This document shows, piece by piece, positions 57,145-64,000 of a DNA stretch of 64,000 nt. Under the pieces are notes generated by a model, which saw only the letters and a list, made by a program, of their open reading frames with translations, did not search any database and was not told where the DNA came from. Made by a program: the position numbers and the translations under genes. The first letter of the stretch is position 1; every line of letters begins with the position of its first letter. The DNA comes from an uncultured Draconibacterium sp. GTDB lineage: Bacteria; Bacteroidota; Bacteroidia; Bacteroidales; Prolixibacteraceae. The stretch covers positions 2,529,001 to 2,593,000 of the forward strand of contig NZ_OY781981.1 of NCBI RefSeq assembly GCF_963677565.1, given 5' to 3'.

Positions 57145-57616
57145 CTGTATCGTTATTTCTTTAAATTTTTAACAATGTTCCTTTAATTCAATTTCTCTGG
57201 TTTAGTAAATTCGGTCGGAAGACAGAAGACGGAAAAGGTTTTCAGCATCCGAATATTCGAATCTACATTGTTAAATCAGAATACTATTTCTAAAAAACTA
57301 ATCGTCTAATTTTTCGAAAGCACGAAATTAAACGATTGCAAATATAAAAAGCCTTTAATTGTGTTAAAAAATTTTAAGTGGTTAAATAACTGTTTAGTGC
57401 CCGGGCAAAACGCTTCGATTATTCATCATTAATATAGAAAAGCATTAGTTTTGTAACGTATTTGACGGTCTGGACGCTTGTCATAAAGAATACATTTTAA
57501 AGATAAATAATTGTAATGTTAAGCAATAGTTTGACGTGGAAAAGTGCAGTGCTTGTATATTGTGTTCTTATTTAGTAAATTATATATCGTTTTAAAGGCT
57601 TAGCTGTTATTGTATT
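57145..57616. promoter_or_regulatory. intergenic region with the Bat-operon -7 element
   Basis: No gene seen. TATATTTG on the minus strand (57339-57346) matches TAnnTTTG about 195 bp before moxR, which implies a long leader. No -33 TTG at the right distance. The rest is A+T-rich without clear structure. Confidence 0.35.
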
Positions 57617-57988
57617 ATGGTAGAATCAAGAGTGAAATATGAATATAAAAACCGCGTTGTATTTAAATATTATTTTGGTTTAATCACTGTTGAAGACGTT
57701 GCTGAAACGTGGCTTACGGCAATCAAAAAAAAGTTATTTCCGGATGATGCCGTCGGTTTTATTCTTGATTATCGTAATGCACAGTTTGATATTGAACCCG
57801 GCAGACATATTGAAATTCCTGAATTTTTCCATCAGCACCCCGATGTATTTTATGGTAAAAAAATTGCAATTGTAACCGTGCGTCCAAAAGATGTGGTTTA
57901 CCCTATGTTAATTCAGGTTCGGGACAAAGGATACAAATCGATGCCTTTTAGTACCATGGAAGCTGCCATTGATTGGGTAAAAGCCTAA
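57617..57988 (+). CDS. SpoIIAA/STAS-like small protein
   Basis: The 123-residue soluble protein has alternating strands and helices (GFILDYRNAQFDI, KKIAIVTVRPKDVVYPMLIQ, FSTMEAAIDWVKA) that fit the SpoIIAA-like STAS fold widespread in Bacteroidota. No catalytic residues. The fold call is tentative and the function unknown. Confidence 0.6.
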   Translation: MVESRVKYEYKNRVVFKYYFGLITVEDVAETWLTAIKKKLFPDDAVGFILDYRNAQFDIEPGRHIEIPEFFHQHPDVFYGKKIAIVTVRPKDVVYPMLIQVRDKGYKSMPFSTMEAAIDWVKA

Positions 57989-58002
57989 CGAGTATATTTT
58001 AT

Positions 58003-58036
58003 TTTAAAAACGCCACCCGGCAAAAGCTGAGTGGCG
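58003..58036 (-). terminator. terminator of hsp20
   Basis: CGCCAC-CCGGC-AAAA-GCTGA-GTGGCG hairpin with a T run on the minus strand. It may also slow transcription of the STAS-like gene from the other side. Confidence 0.7.
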
Positions 58037-58055
58037 TGAAACAAAAAACAAGTCA

Positions 58056-58496
58056 TTAAGCAATTTTTATTTGTCTTTCGGGTTGTGGCTTTACTTCGTC
58101 GCGCTTAGGCAGAACGATGTGTAAGATTCCGTTATCGTACTTTGCCGAAATTTTTTCACCAACAACCGCATTCTCTGCTACCGTAAATGATCGTTGAAAC
58201 GATTGATAACTGAACTCACGACGTGTGTACTTGTCTTTTTTCTCTTCTTTTTCATTTTTCTTTTCTGAAGAAATAGTGAGCACGTTGTTTTTAAAGTTCA
58301 CGTTAAAATCATTTTTGCTCATTCCCGGAGCTGCTACCTCAATTACAAAATCATCATCGGTTTCTTTTACATTGATTGCAGGTAACGAGGTATTTGTACT
58401 TGAAAAATTGTTGTAATCCCAATCCATCAAATCATTGTTGAAAAACCTGTCAAAGAATGATGGATAATACGATTCATTTCTTCTAGCTAATTTCAT
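58056..58496 (-). CDS. Hsp20/alpha-crystallin small heat-shock protein
   Basis: The 146-residue protein has an N-terminal aromatic-rich part (SYYPSFFDRFFNNDLMDW), the alpha-crystallin domain (about 40-130, with DFVIEVAAPGMSKNDFNV and the A-x-x-x-n-GIL motif as KYDNGILHIVLP) and a short C-terminal extension with a terminal IKIA. It is an ATP-independent holdase. A perfect AGGAGG lies 8 bp before the ATG. No CIRCE-type operator is seen. Confidence 0.96.
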   Translation of the reverse strand: MKLARRNESYYPSFFDRFFNNDLMDWDYNNFSSTNTSLPAINVKETDDDFVIEVAAPGMSKNDFNVNFKNNVLTISSEKKNEKEEKKDKYTRREFSYQSFQRSFTVAENAVVGEKISAKYDNGILHIVLPKRDEVKPQPERQIKIA

Positions 58497-58889
58497 GGCT
58501 ATTTCCTCCTTTAACTTTAATGGTTAAACAATTCATTGAACGTTTTCAGTATTCATAAATCAAAAGATATACCATCCGAAAATTTCTGAAAAAATTTCAG
58601 TGTTATATGTCTGGATGTCATGTGGTTTGGTGGGTTTTTGTGAAATGTGTTGGAATTCAGAATCTTGTTTGTTGAAAAAATGTCAGCATGCAGGTTTTAT
58701 TGTTAAGCAACATCTTTATGTCTCTTGTTTTTAAGAGATTAAAGCTTTAATTTTAGTGAACAAGAGTTGAAAGTCCCAATATGCAGGGCCGCCAAATTAG
58801 AAACAACCTACGAAAATATGATACTCATTCAGCTGTATAGTGTTAAAATGAATAACGGTAAATTAAACAGAAAGAAATATTATAATAAG

Positions 58890-59028
58890 GAATAATTTGC
58901 ATTAGAAAATCAAGGGAAAAGGATTATAAAAGTAAATGAAGAATTTCAAAAACTTTTAGGCTTCGTTCTGAAGTCGTGTGTTTGGGGTTAACTGGGCCGC
59001 CTCTCTGGAAAAGAGAGGCGGCTATTTT
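58890..59028 (+). ncRNA. possible small RNA ending in an orphan terminator
   Basis: A strong plus-strand terminator closes a 650-bp gap (58497-59154) with no clear gene. A TAATTTGC sequence at 58895 could be a weak -7 element, giving an RNA of about 120-130 nt. The only start-to-stop frame of any length is a 25-codon one (58818-58895), which ends before this. A transcript is suggested only by the terminator. Confidence 0.3.
58996..59028 (+). terminator. strong intrinsic terminator with no upstream gene
   Basis: GCCGCCTCTCT/AGAGAGGCGGC is a perfect 11-bp G+C-rich stem with a 5-nt loop, followed by TATTTTTT. Confidence 0.8.
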
Positions 59029-59154
59029 TTGAGAAATTTTTTACTAATAATATTTCTTTTATTGGTTTGCCTTGTTGAGATTGTTCAAAAAAATGGGAAA
59101 TAGGAGGATTAATGAATTTTGGTTAGCAATTGTTTTTTATTCACCATCATTATC

Positions 59155-61722
59155 TTATTTGATAGAACGATTTTTAAATATATAATTGAATGGAATCTGA
59201 AAGCCAGAGTTTTGTTGTTCAGTTTGCTTTTGATTAATGAGTTTAATTTGACCATTTGAATCCGCATTTTTTGTATTGTTTATCGCCATTTTCGTTATTT
59301 CTTCAATACTTTTTTTTAGTAGTGGTTCATTTACATCTCCCAATTTGTATTCTGATAGAGGATTGTCTGCGACCTGATAATCAGGAGTTAATCCACCTTC
59401 AGGAAGATCGCCGTTTTGTTTGTCTCCAAATCTTATAACAACTGGTTGTATACCCCAGTTATTAAAATCTTTGTAATAGTTAATATCATTGTAGTAGTCA
59501 CCTGGCTCAAAAAGTAGAGATCCTAGATAGTTACCACTGGTAGAATCCCCAATTGTTATAACATCCATGTAATCACTTAGTCCGGCAATAGTAATTTCTG
59601 ATGCTGCGGCTGTTTTATTACCAATTAAAAAATATACCCGGCTAAAATCCAGCATAAAATTTACATTTCGATCAAAAGTAATTTCGAGAGCATTCTCAAC
59701 ATTATTTTCTTCAAAAAACTGTTGATATTGATTATTCCAATTTTGTGTTACAAGAATGTTTTCATTGTTGAGGTTTTCAATAGGTGCAATAGAACTGCAT
59801 AAATATTGTACTTGTGGTGCATGTCCACCCGTATTATAACGTAAATCAATTATTAGGTCAGTAATTTCATTTTGGTAGAATGAATAGAGGGCGCTGTCAA
59901 GTTGTTCTTTTGCTGAAGTAAGAAAATTAGTGTAAAACAAGTAGCCAATTTTGTGGTCATCAATGGCTATAGTTTTCTGAATCAAAACAGGATTAAATTC
60001 CTGAGTGGTTGCGATTAGCTCGATTGTTGATTCCTGTGTAACATTATTATTAGAAAATAGAGCTGTTGTTATTGTCAGGCTGTCGGACGAAAGTAATTCG
60101 GAAAAATTATCATTATTAATTGGTTCATAGTTGATGTGAGAAATAACAGAGCCTCGTTTTAGTCCGGCTAATGAAGCCGCTGAATGAGGATAGACAAATT
60201 CCACAATTGCATAATACTGGTTGTTTGTTTCTGATTTTGTCAGTGTTAAAGAATATCCAATCGATTTTTTTATGCCTTGACTTTCCCTTTTCAATTTTTC
60301 AACATCCTCCGTAATTTTCGATGTATTGTCAGCTTCAAAAAGCAGGCTCTTAAAATATTTTTCAGGGTTGGTTTCGTATTTAAAATCTATTTCCGGTACT
60401 TGATCATTCCACAGGTAAACATCCTTTAGCACCTCGTATATGAACTTGTTGATATTTTGGGTCAAAGCAGGTGCTTCTTCTTTGTTTTTCACGCATCTTA
60501 CATTTATCAGATTGAGTTTTCCGGTTTGTGCCCGCCGGAAGAAACTACTTTCATCAACCATTCGGCTAAATGCATAGTTTTCTGTAGTATCGGTAGCACT
60601 CCACCATAAGCCCATTTTTCCCATCATGTTATAAGATTCGCTGCTTAAAGATGTTGTGCCGCCAGGAAGTCCTTTAAATTTAAATTCATCATTTCCATTA
60701 GCTTCATGTTCCCAACCATAATCTGCTTTAATAAATTCTCCGATGTTATTCCATCCGTCTTTGTTTTTGGTAAAAGGACCTTTTGTGTTACTTATAAATT
60801 CTGCAAGTTGTTCCCATTCCTGATCCGTCGGTAGGTGCCAGCCAGCGGGACAATTTGATTTTGCGGTTTCATAATTGTAGTAACCTCCATAGATTTTAGA
60901 AAGCTCCGGGTCTTCCGGTTGTTTGAAGCCACTATCGCACTTGTAACTTAAATTTTCAGCCATCCATACCTGCTCTCCAAGTTTTATCCATTTATAAGCT
61001 GTTGTATCTCTGGTGTCAACAAAAAGTCCGCAAGTATCACTGTCTATAAAATCACAAATAAATTCCTGAGATTCAAAAACAACCTTTTTTATTGGCTCCG
61101 ATTTTACATCCTTGGCAAAGGCGGTTATCTGTATTTCATCATTAGTTGAAAAAGAAAAATCATCATTTTTCGATAATGAGCCGGATTTATTTTCAATTTG
61201 GATGCTTTTTGAGAACGTGACGTTGGTGGCATAAATTGGATTTCCATAAACTTTTGCCGAATTCGTTTTATCATCTTGAATTATCTGAACGATATACATT
61301 CCAGGAAATCCAATATTTACTGCAATTTGATTAAATCCTGCCGAAATATTACTGGAAGTTTGATAGATTTTTTGACCATTCAAATTAAAAATAGAGATTT
61401 TTGTTTTAGAGAGAGACTGGGCATAAACTTGAAATTTGATTGTCCCGGGATTATTTTCAACTATTCGAATATTATCATTTTCAATTTTCTCACTTATGCC
61501 GGTAAGGCTTCCGATTGCTAAATTTAAATCTTGTGAATAATGTTCCGGCAGATTAGTGATCCAAATACTTGATTGGTTTGTGAGATTCTCAACCAGAAAA
61601 GAATCAAGTTGAATTATATTTTCTTGATGACGACCTTTGATGGTAAGAATGACATCCTCGGAGAGAGCATTAATTGAAATAAAGCAGAGAATGATTGTGA
61701 ATTGGAAGATTAGTTTACTCAT
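59155..61722 (-). CDS. exported FISUMP-domain protein fused to an S41 peptidase
   Basis: The 855-residue protein has a signal peptide (about 1-21). Residues about 90-165 resemble a Por-type sorting-domain fold (KISIFNLNGQKIYQTS...GMYIVQIIQ). Residues about 240-415 are a FISUMP domain (WMAENLSYKCDSGF, NCPAGWHLPTDQEWEQL, GLWWSATDTTENYAFSRMV, VRCVKN). After a linker, a PDZ-like segment (about 520-570) precedes the S41 protease core, with the nucleophile in GNKTAAASEITIAGL and a preceding DLRYNTGGH strand. Joining FISUMP to S41 is unusual. It is monocistronic. Confidence 0.85.
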   Translation of the reverse strand: MSKLIFQFTIILCFISINALSEDVILTIKGRHQENIIQLDSFLVENLTNQSSIWITNLPEHYSQDLNLAIGSLTGISEKIENDNIRIVENNPGTIKFQVYAQSLSKTKISIFNLNGQKIYQTSSNISAGFNQIAVNIGFPGMYIVQIIQDDKTNSAKVYGNPIYATNVTFSKSIQIENKSGSLSKNDDFSFSTNDEIQITAFAKDVKSEPIKKVVFESQEFICDFIDSDTCGLFVDTRDTTAYKWIKLGEQVWMAENLSYKCDSGFKQPEDPELSKIYGGYYNYETAKSNCPAGWHLPTDQEWEQLAEFISNTKGPFTKNKDGWNNIGEFIKADYGWEHEANGNDEFKFKGLPGGTTSLSSESYNMMGKMGLWWSATDTTENYAFSRMVDESSFFRRAQTGKLNLINVRCVKNKEEAPALTQNINKFIYEVLKDVYLWNDQVPEIDFKYETNPEKYFKSLLFEADNTSKITEDVEKLKRESQGIKKSIGYSLTLTKSETNNQYYAIVEFVYPHSAASLAGLKRGSVISHINYEPINNDNFSELLSSDSLTITTALFSNNNVTQESTIELIATTQEFNPVLIQKTIAIDDHKIGYLFYTNFLTSAKEQLDSALYSFYQNEITDLIIDLRYNTGGHAPQVQYLCSSIAPIENLNNENILVTQNWNNQYQQFFEENNVENALEITFDRNVNFMLDFSRVYFLIGNKTAAASEITIAGLSDYMDVITIGDSTSGNYLGSLLFEPGDYYNDINYYKDFNNWGIQPVVIRFGDKQNGDLPEGGLTPDYQVADNPLSEYKLGDVNEPLLKKSIEEITKMAINNTKNADSNGQIKLINQKQTEQQNSGFQIPFNYIFKNRSIK

Positions 61723-61838
61723 TGTTTAATTTTGTTAATTAATTTTGTGGGATGAATTTTCTCAAATTTATAAAAAAATAATAAGTTACCAATGCTTGGG
61801 GAAAGTGTCTAATGCTTTAGATATAAAAACTTTATGAT

Positions 61839-62600
61839 ATGCCACAACGCTATTTTTTGCAACTCAGTTATAAAGGAACTAATTACCACGGTTGGCAAAT
61901 TCAGCCGAATGCTGTTTCTGTGCAGGAGGTGATGGAAGACGCATTATCAAAAATTCTGCGTGAAAAAATTGCTGTGGTTGGAGCCGGACGAACCGATACC
62001 GGCGTGCATGCTTCGTTTTTTATCCTTCATTTCGATTCTGAAAATGGTATTCCTGAAAACCTGGATATCGTTTATAAACTAAACAGTTTTTTACCTTCCG
62101 ACATTGCTGTGCAAAAAGTATGGCCGGTTGATGAGGAGGCTCATGCCCGGTTTAGTGCTACCTCGCGCACGTATCATTATTTTATTTCCACCGAAAAAGA
62201 TCCGTTTGCCACTGAAACGAGTCACAAATATTTTAAGCCACTTGATGTGGAAAAGATGAACGAGGCAGCACAAACGCTTATTAACTACACCGATTTTACC
62301 AGCTTCAGCCGCCTGCATACCGATGTAAAAACCAACAACTGCAAGATTATGCAGGCCGAGTGGACGCAGCAAGGAGAGAGATTACAATTTACAATTAAAG
62401 CCGATCGGTTTTTGCGAAATATGGTGCGCGCCATCGTTGGAACTTTGCTGGAAGTGGGACAGGGGAAACTCAGCATCGAACAGTTTTGTGAGATTATTGA
62501 AAAGCAGGACCGTGGCGCAGCAGGAGCATCTGCGCCGGCGCAAGGTTTGTTTTTGGTGGATATTGAATACCCCGAGTCGATTACACAGAACCGCCCTTAA
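61839..62600 (+). CDS. truA: tRNA pseudouridine synthase A
   Basis: The 253-residue protein has the catalytic Asp in GAGRTDTGVHA and the FLRNMVRAIVGTLLEVG block of TruA. It makes pseudouridine at positions 38-40 of tRNAs. Its 3' end overlaps the convergent AraC gene by 20 bp. Confidence 0.97.
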   Translation: MPQRYFLQLSYKGTNYHGWQIQPNAVSVQEVMEDALSKILREKIAVVGAGRTDTGVHASFFILHFDSENGIPENLDIVYKLNSFLPSDIAVQKVWPVDEEAHARFSATSRTYHYFISTEKDPFATETSHKYFKPLDVEKMNEAAQTLINYTDFTSFSRLHTDVKTNNCKIMQAEWTQQGERLQFTIKADRFLRNMVRAIVGTLLEVGQGKLSIEQFCEIIEKQDRGAAGASAPAQGLFLVDIEYPESITQNRP

Positions 62601-63456
62601 TCTTTTTGCGGTATTGTAATGGTGACACGCCGTTAATCCGTTTAAACTGTCGATTAAAATACGAAATGCTGTTGTAACCACATTCAATGGCAATATTCCC
62701 GAAACTCTCGTTACTTCCGGCTATCAGTTTCCCCGCATATTCAATCCGCATATCATTCAGAAATTCAGAATAAGCTTTGCCAGTTCGTTGTTTAAAATAA
62801 CGGCAAAACGAGTTGGGAGTCATGTTTGCTACATCGGCAAGTTGCCCCAGATTTACTTCATTTCGGAAATTTTTTGACAGAAAGTTAAAGATCACATTAA
62901 TGCGTTCGTTGTCCGATTCGCGGGTTGGCGTGCGGTAACTCACGGAAGAAAGTGTGCGCAAACCTTCAGAAAGGGCAAACGTATTCAGAATGCTCATCAG
63001 TAGTTGAAAGCGTTTAAAACCATCGGCACCGGGGCATTGTTTTATCCACTCAATCAATTCTTTTTTATCGGGTCCGTCAATTTTAACTCCCATCGAAGCT
63101 TTATCAAGCAAATGTTTTATGTGCAACATTTCCGGAATTTCGAAAAACTGGTTTCCAAAAGTTTCGTCTTTAAAAAACAAGGAAATGCTTAACACCTCCA
63201 GGTTGCTATCGGGGTGATAATAAGTTTCGTCGCATTTGGTAACGTGAGGCACATTTTTTCCAATTATAAAAACATCGCCCGGCTGAAAACGTTCCACATG
63301 ATTTCCGATAAAACTGGTTCCTTCACCTTTTACAATGTAAGTTATCTGATGCTCGGGATGATAATGTATTGTATCATAAAAGTGTGCCCCGTCATCAATT
63401 TGTAGCCGGAATGAGTTTCCTCCTGTCTTTGGAATTACAAAACGTACTGCCTTCAT
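62581..63456 (-). CDS. AraC-family regulator with N-terminal cupin
   Basis: The 291-residue protein has a cupin sensor (about 20-100: HPEHQITYIVKGEGTSFIGNH, QPGDVFIIGKNVPH) and two C-terminal helix-turn-helix motifs (LGQLADVANMTPNSFCRYFKQRTG; NIAIECGYNSISYFNRQFKRINGVSPLQYR). It is divergent from the DHDPS-family gene, its likely target. The inducer is unknown. Confidence 0.92.
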   Translation of the reverse strand: MKAVRFVIPKTGGNSFRLQIDDGAHFYDTIHYHPEHQITYIVKGEGTSFIGNHVERFQPGDVFIIGKNVPHVTKCDETYYHPDSNLEVLSISLFFKDETFGNQFFEIPEMLHIKHLLDKASMGVKIDGPDKKELIEWIKQCPGADGFKRFQLLMSILNTFALSEGLRTLSSVSYRTPTRESDNERINVIFNFLSKNFRNEVNLGQLADVANMTPNSFCRYFKQRTGKAYSEFLNDMRIEYAGKLIAGSNESFGNIAIECGYNSISYFNRQFKRINGVSPLQYRKKIKGGSV

Positions 63457-63591
63457 TTATTATCGATCAGTAAAATATGTCTTTCTGAAAATTGTTCTCA
63501 ATTACCATAATAATATCTTATAAAACCTTAAAAGGGTAAAATAGTTCAAAAAATGGATAAAATAAGAAAATAAAAAGGTGTTTAACTCCTT

Positions 63592-63599
63592 TAAGTTTG
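63592..63599 (+). promoter_or_regulatory. -7 element before the DHDPS-family gene
   Basis: TAAGTTTG matches TAnnTTTG, 35 bp before the ATG at 63634. No -33 TTG at the expected place, as might suit an activator-dependent promoter. Confidence 0.4.
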
Positions 63600-63633
63600 T
63601 CTTTGTAATTAGTCATCAAATAAATGAGAAAAT

Positions 63634-64000
63634 ATGAGACCAACATGGACAGGGGTTTATCCCGCAGTAACAACAAAATTTAAGGAAAACGGAGAACTGG
63701 ATATTCCTGCTTTTATCAAGAATATTGAATTCCAGATCGAATCAGGAGTTTCAGGAATTATTATCGGTGGTTCGCTGGGTGAATCAAGCACCTTAAGTAA
63801 TGAGGAAAAAGTTGAGTTAGTAAAGTCGCTTCAGCAATATCGAGAACAGGTACCGGTAATTATGAATATCGCCGAGTCAAGCACAGTAAATGCTATTGAA
63901 GCAGCAAAACAGGCCGAAGTAAATGGCGCCGATGGTTTGATGTTGCTTCCACCGCTTTTATACAAAGCCGACGCCGATGAAACTGTGGAGTATTTTAAAA
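63634..64000 (+). CDS. dihydrodipicolinate synthase / N-acetylneuraminate lyase family protein (5' part)
   Basis: The first 122 codons are present; the gene runs off the right edge. MRPTWTGVYPAVTTKF and GGSLGESSTLSNEEK (the GT/S-GES motif of the family), with a following LP-P region, identify the class I aldolase family. With a divergent AraC regulator it is more likely a catabolic member (for example hydroxyproline or sugar-acid breakdown) than lysine-pathway DapA, but the substrate is not decided here. Confidence 0.88.
   Translation, partial: MRPTWTGVYPAVTTKFKENGELDIPAFIKNIEFQIESGVSGIIIGGSLGESSTLSNEEKVELVKSLQQYREQVPVIMNIAESSTVNAIEAAKQAEVNGADGLMLLPPLLYKADADETVEYFK

Overview
The window is a 64 kb piece of a Bacteroidota chromosome, most likely from the Marinilabiliales/Prolixibacteraceae side of the phylum (inference from gene content; no rRNA is present). 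The evidence is the Bat aerotolerance operon, a PUR-alpha-like protein, FISUMP and internal Por-like domains, a eukaryote-like citrate synthase, and promoters of the Bacteroidota type: TAnnTTTG at -7, with TTG about 17 bp upstream in the clearest cases. Gene density is high. No tRNA, rRNA, CRISPR array, complete insertion sequence or prophage was found.

Layout. 0-17 kb is mostly housekeeping: PspC, VanX-type dipeptidase, Tex, Ffh, a GxxExxY protein inside an inverted-repeat element, FolD, a PUR-alpha protein, an ABC-F ATPase, a beta-lactamase-fold hydrolase, endonuclease III, a PLP decarboxylase, acylphosphatase and ApbE. 16.5-27.3 kb is a stress and metalloid region. It holds an OhrR-type regulator beside two glutathione peroxidases whose promoter is covered by two dyads; a first ArsR cluster (ArsR, small thioredoxin, ArsF-like, ArsG-like, ArsP/YraQ-like permease, ProC-like reductase) with three copies of one operator; corA behind a 16-codon upstream ORF and a structured leader; and a second ArsR cluster (ArsR, ArsC, Acr3) with its own operator pair, followed by a ferredoxin-nitroreductase. 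FabF and a methyltransferase follow.

29.5-34.5 kb is accessory DNA. It has composite palindromes, a 42-bp tandem repeat array next to a GC-rich gene of unknown function, and an AT-rich three-gene module whose second protein looks like a prokaryotic YEATS (pYEATS) domain protein. The module lies between two attC-like foldable sites and is followed by a 37-residue membrane peptide and a zinc-ribbon membrane protein. This is the best place in the window for an undescribed system.

34.6-41 kb is a TCA operon (aconitase, eukaryotic-type NADP isocitrate dehydrogenase, bacterial-type isocitrate dehydrogenase with NAD-like residues, citrate synthase) with a perfect TTGAT-N4-ATCAA box upstream. 41.2-48.3 kb is a nine-gene carotenoid operon predicted to make a hydroxylated, glycosylated and possibly acylated cyclic carotenoid. 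48.5-57.1 kb is the Bat operon (MoxR, DUF58, BatD-like, BatA, BatB, BatC, BatD, BatE). The end of the window carries a SpoIIAA/STAS-like protein, Hsp20, a possible small RNA, a FISUMP-S41 protease fusion, TruA, an AraC regulator and the start of a DHDPS-family gene.
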